Shown here: piece after piece, positions 16,427 to 26,792 of the stretch
Layout of the letters: each line of letters begins with the position of its first letter
Numbering within the stretch: position 1 is the stretch's first letter
NCBI GenBank assembly: GCA_006386115.1
Contig: VFIW01000029.1
Location: forward strand, 62,001 to 126,000
DNA: 64,000 bases
Source of the DNA: Globisporangium splendens
Lineage: Eukaryota > Oomycota > Peronosporomycetes > Pythiales > Pythiaceae
Direction: 5' to 3'
Translations under genes and position numbers: made by a program
The notes under the pieces: generated by a model
What the model saw: the letters and a program-made list of their open reading frames with translations, nothing else
The model's database searches: none
What the model was told of the DNA's origin: nothing

Positions 16427-18592
16427 TCAATTAGCACCTTCTTCAAAGTCATTCGACTCTGTCGTGCTGGTGTCAAAGCCAGCGTCTTGTATCAGCCTCT
16501 TTAGCTGACGCAAGGCTAGAGCCGAGTGTCTTTGGCTTTTGACGTGTAGCTCGTGCTTGTACGCCTGGATGTGGAGCTGGAGAAGCGCTTGTGTCCTGGC
16601 TTGTGTCTCAACTGAGTTGGGGACTTGACCGTGGAATCGGATGTCATTGCGGTGCATCCATATGCAGCGGGTCACAATGGCTCGCACAAAGTTGAGCACC
16701 ACAAAGAGGGTGTAGCCGTATTTTTCCTTGGCTTGCGGGGTAGGCTGGAGACTGGAGAAGTACACGAGGGTTCCCCACGAGAGGTCGCTTGCAAAAGCTC
16801 TTTGGAGAGGCTGTAGAAATGGGTCCCATAACCGCGAGGCAAAGGGACAAAGCCAGAAGAGGTGCTGAGGGGTCTCGAGGTCTTCACAGTCAAAATGGCA
16901 AGTTGTCTTGGCATCTTGGAGGTGCTGGAATCGATAGCCTAGGTGCAAGGCGTTGTGTTGAAGCCGGTAGAGAAAATCGGCGTAGACTGGGAGGAGGTGT
17001 TTGTTCAACTTTAGATCGCGTTTCCAGAAGTCATACCCAGGAGCTTCCGAGACTCCCAACCGCTGCAACGGCAACGCAGGGGGTTTGGGACACTTGAGCA
17101 CGTTCCGGATCTTGGCAACCGTGAGGTCTTCTAGGGGGTGCTCTCCAATAACCCAGTTATGGAAAGCACTTGCAAAGGCTTGACTTGGACGAGGACCGTG
17201 GGGTGGGTCACGGAGTACTCGAAGCGCAATATCACAGTCCACGAGGAAGTTCCTGCAATAGTGTGTGTTGTATGCTCTTGAGTCTCCTGGTTGTTGGATC
17301 GCTGTGGCGAGTGCCGCCGGTGTTGGCGTACTACCACAGAGACCGTATATGTTTTCTGCCGTGTAGAGCTGGAGCTGGGCGAGTCTCTGCACGAGTGCCG
17401 AGGGTCTTGTAGCTAATGTGCGGTCTTGGCTTCCATGTCGTAGTGTGGCATTGTGCAATAGCGGCATCGACAGTAAGTCGAATTGGCTTGCGCTGACTGG
17501 CATCTTGGGTCTCAACTTCGTGTGCCAGACAAACAGCACCTGGTGCCAGAAGCTGTTGAGAGCGGACCAGCGGTTTTCACGCCGAGTGCTGGCGTGGTTG
17601 GGGCTGGTAGTTACTGGGGCGTACAGGATATCGAGGGGTCGGCCCCATGGAGTCATAGCCTGCTGAAAGACTTCAACAACAGGGGACACCCAACTGGGAA
17701 GCGAGTGATGGCACTCTCGCACACTGTTAACCACACGTACAAGTGCATGTACTTGTAGCGCGTTCACAGAGTCTTCTATCTGTGTGAGACCGAGACCTCC
17801 TTGGGATCTTGGAGTGTACCACCAGTCTGTGGCCAGGATAGCTGACAGTCGGGAGCTGGAAGTGCTGGAGTCACTCAAGAAAGTCGCGATGACACTCTTG
17901 ATTTGATCTTGAAAACCGGATTGCGGGATATGACACACACTGGCTGTGTACCAGAGCGTGGGCAGCACAATTTGCTGGAGCAACGCCACTCGGCCGTTCA
18001 GAGTCCTTGCGCGGTGCTTCCATACTGCACAACGGAGCTGGATACTGGCAATGAGGTGGTGCAGCCGATCTGTATTAGAGAGGCGCGGTCCATAACGAAT
18101 ACCGAGAAGCTTGGCTTCACCAGTATTGTCAATGACTTGCACACCGAGTTGCTGCAGCTGGGTCTGGAGTTCTTGATCTTCATCTGTCCATTCTCGAAAA
18201 GGTAGTATGACAGTCTTGTGCGTGTTGAGCTTCATCCCGGCTGCCGAGCAAAACTCTTGGACACGTTGTAGAAACTGGGGTGCAAGAGAGAGATCACTGA
18301 GGAGCCCTGTGCAATCATCTGCAAAGCTGATAACTGTGTGGGGTTCGTCGGAGTGTGGCAACTTGAGACCGTGGGGGTTGAACTGGACTCGGAGGTAGTT
18401 CAACAGCGGTTCAATGTAGAGCACAAATAACGCTGGCGAGAGTGGATCACCTTGCCGAACTCCTGTTCCCAGTGCGAAATGGAGAAGTGGAGCGCCATTG
18501 AAGAGAATCGATACGATCGTGCTTCGAATCATCACTCGGATCCATTCCCGGAAATTGGGACCAAACCCAAAGTGCCTCAGTGTCATCTCGAG
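16427..18592 (-). pseudogene. Family B ORF2, C-terminal remnant
   Basis: About 720 residues in frame, starting just after the catalytic LDFAKAFD block. It retains GVRQGDPLSPALF, FADD and the CX3CX7HX4C motif. The endonuclease and the first part of the reverse transcriptase are missing because of the 5' truncation, so it cannot be autonomous. Confidence 0.9.
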
Positions 18593-18650
18593 TGCTTAAC
18601 TTCGCAGAGCGAACGGGATACGGTGTTCTCAGCCTAAGATGGCCGTCTAC
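18593..18650 (-). pseudogene. 5S rRNA 5' part, split by B1
   Basis: RNA positions 1-58 at the 5' side of B1. Its last 16 nt (18593-18608) are the right-hand target duplication. Confidence 0.93.
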
Positions 18651-18912
18651 ATCATATCACATATTTATATACTACTCATGCATCAAACCCTAGCTGCACA
18701 CTCATTTCTTTGCTTCGAGGTAGAGCGGATATTGGTATATTGGTGTCGCGCAGTGGCATCGTGCGTGGTTCGTGGCGCGCATGGTGTGATAGATGGGGTT
18801 GTGGGTGTCAGAGGTGGGGTGTGAGCGGCTCGTTGATGGCGTATGTGTTGTAGGGAGCGATATGGTGTGTGTGCGAGTTTGTTATTGTGTGTGTGTATAT
18901 AGTGTGTGTGAT

Positions 18913-18987
18913 GGGGATGTAGCTCAATGGTAAGTCGCTCGCTTAGCAATGCGAGAGGTACGGGGAGCGATAACCCATCGTCTCCCA
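18913..18987 (+). pseudogene. tRNA-Ala, indel-ridden copy
   Basis: GGGGATGTAGCTCAATGGTA has lost an A, then TAAGTCGCTC, TTAGCAATGCG and CGGGGAGCGATAACCCATCG carry further indels and substitutions. The anticodon arm is disrupted. Confidence 0.85.
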
Positions 18988-19269
18988 AATGGTTCTGTTT
19001 ACTGTGATATGATCGTCATCAACAGCACTTTCCCAAATGTGCACTTCGCAGTCTCACCTGTGAATTCGTTTACATTGAGTAACAATCTTTTTGCTGCACC
19101 CCTTGCCTCTCCTCCTTTGCTCGGCTGCAAGCCTCCTGTTCTTGTACATTATGCGTCGCTATATCCACACACGCACTCATGTCGTAAAGAAGGCGCGTGA
19201 ACGTGAATACGCTTTCTGTGCGCCAATTCGCTTGTGGTACTGCCAAATATCTCGTGCGAATATGCAGTG

Positions 19270-19305
<36 letters not shown>

Positions 19306-19413
19306 GCGTATGCATGCGTGCGGGTTGTGTCTGACTGCAGTGTGCGTGTGTGTGTGTGTGTGTGTGCGGTGGCGAGCGCGAGAAAAGAAAAGAAAGAAAA
19401 GAAAAGAAAAAGA

Positions 19414-19531
19414 GTAGACAGCACTCGGACTTCCCCGGTGGTCACCCACCCGAGTACTACCCGAGCTTGAGGCTGATTAACTTCGCAGAGCGAACGGGAT
19501 ACGGTGTTCTCAGCCTAAGATGGCCGTCTAC
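19414..19531 (-). rRNA. 5S rRNA, one substitution in box A
   Basis: 118 nt. Plus-strand GCTGATTAAC for GCTGCTTAAC changes the RNA from GTTAAGCAGC to GTTAATCAGC, in box A and inside the family B target. It is followed upstream by the variant spacer CATCGGCTCTTC, which lacks the usual TATA-like box. Confidence 0.85.
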
Positions 19532-19765
19532 ATCGGCTCTTCTCTTTATATCCTACTCATGCATGAAACCTCACACTCATTTCTTTGCTTCGAGGTAGAG
19601 TATATATTGGCATGTTGGTGTCGCGTAGTGGCATCGTGCGTGGTTTGTGGCGCGCGTGGTGTGATAGATGGGGTTGCAGGGATCAGACGTGGGGTGTGAG
19701 TGGCTCGTTGATGGCGTATATGCTGTGGGGAGCGATGTGGTGTGTGTGTGTATAGTAGGTATGAT
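19532..19765. repeat. 5S-to-tRNA spacer, variant type II
   Basis: Starts ATCGGCTCTTCTC and has a shortened middle, GAGTATATATTGGCATGTTG and GTTGCAGGGATCAGACG in place of the type I bases. A nearly identical copy is at 46840-47073. The copy at 11593-11829 is type I near the 5S and type II towards the tRNA, which points to recombination between units. Confidence 0.8.
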
Positions 19766-19838
19766 GGGGATGTAGCTCAAATGGTAGAGCGCTCGCTTAG
19801 CATGCGAGAGGTACTGGGATCGATACCCAGCTTCTCCA
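19766..19838 (+). tRNA. tRNA-Ala(AGC), consensus copy
   Basis: Unchanged 73-nt gene with the type II spacer upstream. Confidence 0.97.
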
Positions 19839-20257
19839 AAATGGTTCTGTTACTGTGATATGATCGTCATCAACAGCACTTTCCCAAATGTGCACTTCGC
19901 AGTCTCACCTGTGAATTCGTTGACATTGAGTAACAATCTTTTGCTGCACCCCTTGCCTCTCCTCCTTTGCTCGGCTGCAAGCCTCCTGTTCTTGTACATT
20001 ATGCGTCGCTATATCCACACACGCACTCATGTCGTCAAGAAGGCGCGTTAACGTGAATACGCTTTCTGTGCGCCAATTCGCTTGTGGTACTGCCAAATAT
20101 CTCGTGCGAATATGCAGTGCATGTGTGTGTGTGTGTGTGTTGCGTATGCATGCGTGCGGGTTGTGTCTGACTGCAGTGTGCGTGTGTGTGTGTGTGTGTG
20201 CGGTGGCGAGCGCGAGAAAAGAAAAGAGAAGAAAGAAAAGAAAAGAAAAGAAAAAGA

Positions 20258-20333
20258 GTAGACAGCACTCGGACTTCCCCGGTGGTCACCCACCCGAGTA
20301 CTACCCGAGCTTGAGGCTGCTTAACTTCGCAGA
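20258..20333 (-). pseudogene. 5S rRNA 3' part, split by B2
   Basis: RNA positions 43-118 with the complete internal promoter. Bases 20318-20333 are the left target duplication. Confidence 0.93.
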
Positions 20334-20520
20334 TAAACAAGTTACATTACACTCTTAGGGGGTGCTTTCCTATTCTCCGCTACCTATACTTATGTGTGAA
20401 TTATGCAAATGTGCACTTTTTCTGTGAGGGCCACTATTCGGTTAGACGAGTATAGTGAAATCAAGTCAAAATGCAAAACCGGTATGACCAGGTTGGACAG
20501 TTGCGCCTTGAGTTCTTGGG

Positions 20521-20593
20521 TGTATGGTGGTGCAGTGGTATGTACCTGGCTTGGGATCCCGGAGGTCGCTGGATCGATTCCGGGTGGGATCAA
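20521..20593 (+). pseudogene. tRNA-like sequence in B2 3' UTR
   Basis: Same antisense tRNA-like block as in B1, identical over boxes A and B. Confidence 0.6.
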
Positions 20594-20890
20594 AATTTGG
20601 GAAAGTCGAAAAAACCGAAAGTTGTGTAGCTTGGGGTAAATGTCGTGTGTAAGCGCTTCTTGGGACTCGAGACATAATCAAGGAACTGGCATATTCCGCT
20701 CTACCTTCGGGTAAGTCTCAATAGAGTCAGGCTTGGGGTTTGACGGGTGGAACTTGCCACCACCCATGTATAACTCTGCATGAGCCGTTCCAAGGAGCCG
20801 GATGGGATTATTCTCTGTGCACGCACGTTCCCGGTTGGCATTCACAGCTTGGTGTAGGCTTCTTCAAATCTTGTCTTCACAACCACTGTA

Positions 20891-23800
20891 TCAATTAGCA
20901 CCTTCTTCAAAGTCATTCGACTCTGTCGTGCTGGTGTCAAAGCCAGCGTCTTGTATCAGCCTCTTTAGCTGACGCAAGGCTAGAGCCGAGTGTCTTTGGC
21001 TTTTGACGTGTAGCTCGTGCTTGTACGCCTGGATGTGGAGCTGGAGAAGCGCTTGTGTCCTGGCTTGTGTCTCAACTGAGTTGGGGACTTGACCGTGGAA
21101 TCGGATGTCATTGCGGTGCATCCATATGCAGCGGGTCACAATGGCTCGCACAAAGTTGAGCACCACAAAGAGGGTGTAGCCGTATTTTTCCTTGGCTTGC
21201 GGGGTAGGCTGGAGACTGGAGAAGTACACGAGGGTTCCCCACGAGAGGTCGCTTGCAAAAGCTCTTTGGAGAGGCTGTAGAAATGGGTCCCATAACCGCG
21301 AGGCAAAGGGACAAAGCCAGAAGAGGTGCTGAGGGGTCTCGAGGTCTTCACAGTCAAAATGGCAAGTTGTCTTGGCATCTTGGAGGTGCTGGAATCGATA
21401 GCCTAGGTGCAAGGCGTTGTGTTGAAGCCGGTAGAGAAAATCGGCGTAGACTGGGAGGAGGTGTTTGTTCAACTTTAGATCGCGTTTCCAGAAGTCATAC
21501 CCAGGAGCTTCCGAGACTCCCAACCGCTGCAACGGCAACGCAGGGGGTTTGGGACACTTGAGCACGTTCCGGATCTTGGCAACCGTGAGGTCTTCTAGGG
21601 GGTGCTCTCCAATAACCCAGTTATGGAAAGCACTTGCAAAGGCTTGACTTGGACGAGGACCGTGGGGTGGGTCACGGAGTACTCGAAGCGCAATATCACA
21701 GTCCACGAGGAAGTTCCTGCAATAGTGTGTGTTGTATGCTCTTGAGTCTCCTGGTTGTTGGATCGCTGTGGCGAGTGCCGCCGGTGTTGGCGTACTACCA
21801 CAGAGACCGTATATGTTTTCTGCCGTGTAGAGCTGGAGCTGGGCGAGTCTCTGCACGAGTGCCGAGGGTCTTGTAGCTAATGTGCGGTCTTGGCTTCCAT
21901 GTCGTAGTGTGGCATTGTGCAATAGCGGCATCGACAGTAAGTCGAATTGGCTTGCGCTGACTGGCATCTTGGGTCTCAACTTCGTGTGCCAGACAAACAG
22001 CACCTGGTGCCAGAAGCTGTTGAGAGCGGACCAGCGGTTTTCACGCCGAGTGCTGGCATGGTTGGGGCTGGTAGTTACTGGGGCGTACAGGATATCGAGG
22101 GGTCGGCCCCATGGAGTCATAGCCTGCTGAAAGACTTCAACAACAGGGGACACCCAACTGGGAAGCGAGTGATGGCACTCTCGCACACTGTTAACCACAC
22201 GTACAAGTGCATGTACTTGTAGCGCGTTCACAGAGTCTTCTATCTGTGTGAGACCGAGACCTCCTTGGGATCTTGGAGTGTACCACCAGTCTGTGGCCAG
22301 GATAGCTGACAGTCGGGAGCTGGAAGTGCTGGAGTCACTCAAGAAAGTCGCGATGACACTCTTGATTTGATCTTGAAAACCGGATTGCGGGATATGACAC
22401 ACACTGGCTGTGTACCAGAGCGTGGGCAGCACAATTTGCTGGAGCAACGCCACTCGGCCGTTCAGAGTCCTTGCGCGGTGCTTCCATACTGCACAACGGA
22501 GCTGGATACTGGCAATGAGGTGGTGCAGCCGATCTGTATTAGAGAGGCGCGGTCCATAACGAATACCGAGAAGCTTGGCTTCACCAGTATTGTCAATGAC
22601 TTGCACACCGAGTTGCTGCAGCTGGGTCTGGAGTTCTTGATCTTCATCTGTCCATTCTCGAAAAGGTAGTATGACAGTCTTGTGCGTGTTGAGCTTCATC
22701 CCGGCTGCCGAGCAAAACTCTTGGACACGTTGTAGAAACTGGGGTGCAAGAGAGAGATCACTGAGGAGCCCTGTGCAATCATCTGCAAAGCTGATAACTG
22801 TGTGGGGTTCGTCGGAGTGTGGTAACTTGAGACCGTGGGGGTTGAACTGGACTCGGAGGTAGTTCAACAGCGGTTCAATGTAGAGCACAAATAACGCTGG
22901 CGAGAGTGGATCACCTTGCCGAACTCCTGTTCCCAGTGCGAAATGGAGAAGTGGAGCGCCATTGAAGAGAATCGATACGATCGTGCTTCGAATCATCACT
23001 CGGATCCATTCCCGGAAATTGGGACCAAACCCAAAGTGCCTCAGTGTCATCTCGAGTGCATCCCACACAACACTGTCAAAGGCTTTGGCAAAGTCGAGTA
23101 GGAGTGCACCTGCCATTTCTTGGCATCGTTGGAACAGATGCTGGAGAGCTTGGAACCGGAGATGCGCGTTACGAATGTCACGTCCTGGGACGAAGCCGTA
23201 TTGATCCGTGTGGAGCAACTTGGGCAAAATTGACTGTAACCTCTTCGACAGGATTTTCGGTCCGAGCTTGGCATCGATGTTCAATAGCGTGATCGGTCGG
23301 TAGTTACTGGGAACACGTCGGTCACCACTCTTGTATAGGAGCGAGATCTGTCCTCTTCTCTGGAACTTGGTCATCTTACCGAGTTGGAATTGAGACGAGT
23401 ACACCACTTCGAGTATCTTGCTCCAAAGCTGAATGTCCACGTTGTAGTACGCAAGCGGGAGACCGTCTGGACCTGGGGACTTGTTGGCTGTGGTGTGCTT
23501 CAGCGCATAGTAGAAGTCGTTCGCAGTGAACGGACTATCTAGCATGCGCTGGTCTTCTGTAGTAAGTCTGGTCTTGGTGTGCTGGAGGATTCTCGACAGC
23601 TTGAGTGGGTTCCACTTTGGCTTGGGATGAGAGTACTCACGAGACGGCGAACAATAGACACCACTCCAATACCGGTTGAATTCTTCGCACATAGAGTGCA
23701 AGTCTTCTGCCGATTGCACTGGGATGGTCGTCTTGTGCAGGAGCATTGGGGGTCGGAAGAAATACTTGGTGCACTTTTCGGACTGGTACAGGTCGGAGGC

Positions 23801-24940
23801 AAATTTTTGCTTGGACTTGTGGTGGTCTTCTTCTTCAATTTGGGCTCGCAATTTTTGTTGGAGCGAACTCAGGGTTGCTGAGACTTCTTCAGACGGACTG
23901 AGATGCTCGAGGTGTTGCAGCTGATTGATGCGCACGTGCAGGTCTTCTTTCTCGACTTGTCGCTTGTTCTTCTTGTCGTTGAAAAGCTGGCGTAGGTAAA
24001 TACAGTCTTGGCGCTTGTGCTCGTCGAGCAGATGTCCTGGGTTGTATGTCGATGCAATGGTCGGGTCAATTGATTCCGCCAGTTTTATCAGGGACAACTT
24101 CAGATATTCTTGGGCTTCGGGAAGTTCGATGACCCAGCTTGGACATCGCCACGGTGCTCTTGTTCTTGGCTTGAATAGTTCGGAACCGAGGGTGAACTCG
24201 ATCCCGCAGTGGTCGGCTTTGTTGGGCTGGTGTTTCCAGTCGTGCTTGAGTTGTTTGAGTTGCCGGTTGAATATATCGGAACTCAATAGGACGAAGTCGA
24301 TGCGAGCACTTCGGTTGGGGCTTGTAAACTCGCGAACATGGGGGTTCTGCAGGCGCCATGCATCAAAGAGATTCAGAGCCTGCATCCACTCCAGGAGTTC
24401 TTGACGGCCCTCGCGGCGGGCTCGGTTGTTGGTCTGGGCTTGGTCGAGTTGGGTCGAGAAGACTGTGTTGAAGTCTCCGAGAGCCAAATGTATGGCATTG
24501 TCTTCGAACTGTCGGGGGAGACTGTCGAAGAAGCTTGGTCGGTCGGTTGGGTTGACTGGTGCGTACACTGCGTGGATGTAGGCTGGGGAGCCATCGAGTG
24601 TACCTTGGAGCACGAGATACCGTGAGAGAGTGTTTGGGTCACTCACTTGGGTTTCCGTGATGTCTTGGATATCTTGGACCGGACAGGTGGGGGTGAGTAG
24701 AATACCCACTCCCGCCTGTCCGGTATACATGTCGGAATGGTCATGGGACCAAAAGGCGGTGTTGAAGCTTGACGACTTTCTCCACAAAAAGTCTGCGCGC
24801 TTAAGGTTGGCGGGGTTGGTGAACTTGGTTTCTTGCAATGCGATAATATGGAACTTGGACGAGAAGTAGTTGAGCGTACTCTGAGTGACTCGGTTGAAGC
24901 CGTTCACATTAATAGAGTATCCCCGTAGGGTCCAGTCCAC
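20891..24940 (-). CDS. Family B ORF2: endonuclease-reverse transcriptase
   Basis: 1349 residues counted from the GTG at 24940. The endonuclease (about 1-250) shows NVNG (11-14), QET (36-38), YAPVN (126-130), GDFN (155-158), RIDFVLL (213-219) and ADH (242-244). The reverse transcriptase (about 485-810) has LLDFAKAFD (614-622), GVRQGDPLSPALF and FADD (718-721). C1193, C1197, H1205 and C1210 form CX3CX7HX4C, the spacing known from L1 ORF2, followed by W..RN. It should cut the 5S gene and prime cDNA there. The first internal Met is at residue 71, beyond the catalytic Asn and Glu, so translation must begin at or before the ORF1 stop without an AUG. It differs from family A ORF2 almost throughout but keeps the same domain order and a C-terminal tail of equal length (157 residues from the first Cys). 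Confidence 0.93.
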   Translation of the reverse strand: MDWTLRGYSINVNGFNRVTQSTLNYFSSKFHIIALQETKFTNPANLKRADFLWRKSSSFNTAFWSHDHSDMYTGQAGVGILLTPTCPVQDIQDITETQVSDPNTLSRYLVLQGTLDGSPAYIHAVYAPVNPTDRPSFFDSLPRQFEDNAIHLALGDFNTVFSTQLDQAQTNNRARREGRQELLEWMQALNLFDAWRLQNPHVREFTSPNRSARIDFVLLSSDIFNRQLKQLKHDWKHQPNKADHCGIEFTLGSELFKPRTRAPWRCPSWVIELPEAQEYLKLSLIKLAESIDPTIASTYNPGHLLDEHKRQDCIYLRQLFNDKKNKRQVEKEDLHVRINQLQHLEHLSPSEEVSATLSSLQQKLRAQIEEEDHHKSKQKFASDLYQSEKCTKYFFRPPMLLHKTTIPVQSAEDLHSMCEEFNRYWSGVYCSPSREYSHPKPKWNPLKLSRILQHTKTRLTTEDQRMLDSPFTANDFYYALKHTTANKSPGPDGLPLAYYNVDIQLWSKILEVVYSSQFQLGKMTKFQRRGQISLLYKSGDRRVPSNYRPITLLNIDAKLGPKILSKRLQSILPKLLHTDQYGFVPGRDIRNAHLRFQALQHLFQRCQEMAGALLLDFAKAFDSVVWDALEMTLRHFGFGPNFREWIRVMIRSTIVSILFNGAPLLHFALGTGVRQGDPLSPALFVLYIEPLLNYLRVQFNPHGLKLPHSDEPHTVISFADDCTGLLSDLSLAPQFLQRVQEFCSAAGMKLNTHKTVILPFREWTDEDQELQTQLQQLGVQVIDNTGEAKLLGIRYGPRLSNTDRLHHLIASIQLRCAVWKHRARTLNGRVALLQQIVLPTLWYTASVCHIPQSGFQDQIKSVIATFLSDSSTSSSRLSAILATDWWYTPRSQGGLGLTQIEDSVNALQVHALVRVVNSVRECHHSLPSWVSPVVEVFQQAMTPWGRPLDILYAPVTTSPNHASTRRENRWSALNSFWHQVLFVWHTKLRPKMPVSASQFDLLSMPLLHNATLRHGSQDRTLATRPSALVQRLAQLQLYTAENIYGLCGSTPTPAALATAIQQPGDSRAYNTHYCRNFLVDCDIALRVLRDPPHGPRPSQAFASAFHNWVIGEHPLEDLTVAKIRNVLKCPKPPALPLQRLGVSEAPGYDFWKRDLKLNKHLLPVYADFLYRLQHNALHLGYRFQHLQDAKTTCHFDCEDLETPQHLFWLCPFASRLWDPFLQPLQRAFASDLSWGTLVYFSSLQPTPQAKEKYGYTLFVVLNFVRAIVTRCIWMHRNDIRFHGQVPNSVETQARTQALLQLHIQAYKHELHVKSQRHSALALRQLKRLIQDAGFDTSTTESNDFEEGAN

Positions 24941-24993
24941 ATTAGAGAGAAGGCAGGGTGGGGAAGGCGACCTTGCGCAGCTCGCAGATTGAG
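24938..24993 (-). promoter_or_regulatory. ORF1/ORF2 overlap in family B (TAATGTG)
   Basis: ORF1 ends CTC TAA (24942-24944). The next bases make TAATG, but that ATG opens only a 12-codon frame ending in TGA. ORF2 lies in the +1 frame (AAT GTG GAC TGG), open for about 50 nt back into ORF1. Reinitiation at the GTG or a +1 shift on the stop codon would reach it. TAATG stop-start coupling is known from the LINE SART1, but here the ATG frame is wrong. Confidence 0.5.
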
Positions 24994-26792
24994 GTCAAAA
25001 GTTCACTTGGAAGTCGCATACTGGCCAATTTCTCCATCAAATCGGACCGGAGTAGGTTCAGCAGCGTCGCGTCATCCCACAGCAGCCAAAGTGTGTGCTG
25101 GAGTCGCTGAGCCGGAGCTTGCGAAATCGCACACACCTTGAAAGGGTCGGAGTAGATGCTGGGAGCCATCACTTGTAACAGCAGGTCGAACTCGGCGATC
25201 CAGACTTGCTGCCAGAAAAGCGCTTGGTTGTGGTCGAGACACTGACTGAGCATGGTCTGGTAGTCTTCGGGGTCTTGGGGGTTGAACACGGCTTGGACCT
25301 TGTCCTCGAACGTGTCGAGTTCCGGGAGCAGTTCCTGCGAGCTGATTTTCCGGAACAAGGCGTGGCCGTAGAACTTTCCCCTCATGACAGTGTAGTTGCT
25401 CGGGGTGCTCGTATCGTAGAGCGGTCGGAGGTGGCTTGGCTGGGTTTTGAGCAAGACTATGCTCATCTCAGGACTTGGTTCTTCTTCAAATTTTTGAAGG
25501 AACGCCTGGATGAATTTGCACAGACTCGCCACAGTCATCGACTCGACGTTGTAGTCGATGGTCGCACGCTGTACCTCGATCTGACCTTCCACTTGAGTCA
25601 GTTGCGATCGGATAGGTGAGCGGTCGTGGTTGTGGAGGGTGACGTCTATGTCCGGAGAGATAGGCGCGTCCTCCGAGCCCAGCGTAATCCACTCGTACAC
25701 GTTGTGAGACGCGACGAGCGGATAGGTGGTTTGAGATGGTGGCAGCAGAAAGGCTTGCGCCTGATCCGCTCGTGCCGTAGGGAAGATCATCTTCTTGCTC
25801 CTCTCGATGAGATGGTACGCGTCGCACACATCTGGGAGAGGCGGGATGGGGATGGTGACCTTCTTCTCTCCGGAGGTCCACATCGAGGATGGGTTGACAG
25901 ACAACGACGTCATGTCCGAGTCCGATCCCATATCGGCATCCGAGTCACCACCAGTGTCAGCTGGGGTGGTCGGCTGCACACCTGCGTCCGAAGGAGCATC
26001 GCTGCTTGCTTCGGCAGCCGGTGGGTCTTCGCTGGTCTTGGTCCTGCGCCTTTCCAATAGAAACGGCGGGGTCTTCTTATTGTAGGCTTGGATGCGGTGG
26101 TTGACGACACAATAGCCAGACGCAGTGAACTGGATCTGGCGTAGAGGTTCCTTGCCACCGATCATCAGCACTGCAGGGGGGTCTTTCTGGTTGAAGTAGA
26201 CCCGTCGATTGCGTGACTGCAATCCATTGGCAGTCCGGGAAGGGGTGATGTACACGGGAGGTACACCGTGGGCCACAAACCAATCGTAGATGATACTATC
26301 AGTCGTATCATCTGCAAGGCGCTGCAGCTCCACATAGTACCAGTGAGAGTACTTGGAGTAGGGTTGAATCTTGAACGACCGTCCGCAGACGGTGAGTTGC
26401 AGATTACCCAGCTTCGTGCAGATCTCTCGATCGGTGCACGTGAAGCTCACTCCCTTTCCTCGGACCACTTTGAAGTCCCGAAGGTGCACAATACTATTGG
26501 CCCACAATGTGGGCTTTTGGTCACCACCCAACGACGTCATGATCTCCGTGTCCGAAAACGTGGAGGTCAAGTCTCTCGCGGGGATCCACATCGGGTAGCA
26601 CTGGTTGCTGTTCACTGGCGTGGGAACGCCTCGCAACGCAGCTGCCTTCCGTTCAGCAGCTGTACGGTCTTCGTCTTGGAACGCCCTTTCTGCTTCCGCA
26701 AAAGTTGCGTCCGTGGGGATGGTCACTTGTTGGCGTGATGAGTTGGCACGCCATTGCTTGCGCCACTCGGTGTTGGCAGCTGAGGTCTTCAT
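24942..26792 (-). CDS. Family B ORF1: predicted RNA-binding/assembly protein
   Basis: 616 residues from the first ATG (26792); a longer open frame begins at non-ATG codons. The N-terminal ~60 residues are charged. A folded core at about 65-260 contains PMWIPARDLTSTFSD, a Trp/Tyr-rich segment and NKKTPPFLLERRR. An acidic Ser/Asp-rich linker follows (about 265-310), then a C-terminal region with FDLLLQVMAPSIYSDPF and LLNLLRSDL near residue 590. The last block matches family A ORF1. No zinc knuckle is visible. It is the ORF1 protein by position, expected to bind element RNA and help deliver it to the 5S array. Function is inferred. Confidence 0.85.
   Translation of the reverse strand: MKTSAANTEWRKQWRANSSRQQVTIPTDATFAEAERAFQDEDRTAAERKAAALRGVPTPVNSNQCYPMWIPARDLTSTFSDTEIMTSLGGDQKPTLWANSIVHLRDFKVVRGKGVSFTCTDREICTKLGNLQLTVCGRSFKIQPYSKYSHWYYVELQRLADDTTDSIIYDWFVAHGVPPVYITPSRTANGLQSRNRRVYFNQKDPPAVLMIGGKEPLRQIQFTASGYCVVNHRIQAYNKKTPPFLLERRRTKTSEDPPAAEASSDAPSDAGVQPTTPADTGGDSDADMGSDSDMTSLSVNPSSMWTSGEKKVTIPIPPLPDVCDAYHLIERSKKMIFPTARADQAQAFLLPPSQTTYPLVASHNVYEWITLGSEDAPISPDIDVTLHNHDRSPIRSQLTQVEGQIEVQRATIDYNVESMTVASLCKFIQAFLQKFEEEPSPEMSIVLLKTQPSHLRPLYDTSTPSNYTVMRGKFYGHALFRKISSQELLPELDTFEDKVQAVFNPQDPEDYQTMLSQCLDHNQALFWQQVWIAEFDLLLQVMAPSIYSDPFKVCAISQAPAQRLQHTLWLLWDDATLLNLLRSDLMEKLASMRLPSELLTSICELRKVAFPTLPSL

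Larger units (their letters stand above)
15870..18592 (-). mobile_element. Family B LINE, 5'-truncated, 5S-specific (copy B1)
   Basis: 2723 nt with TGCTTAACTTCGCAGA at 15854-15869 and 18593-18608. The 3' end is identical in position to the other family B copies, but the 5' end stops inside the reverse transcriptase region. This is the classic product of incomplete target-primed reverse transcription, and here it still landed at the exact 5S site. Confidence 0.95.

Noticed and set aside
24900..24944. ATG in TAATGTGG as the start of family B ORF2
   Set aside because: That ATG reads 12 codons to a TGA and is not in the endonuclease frame.
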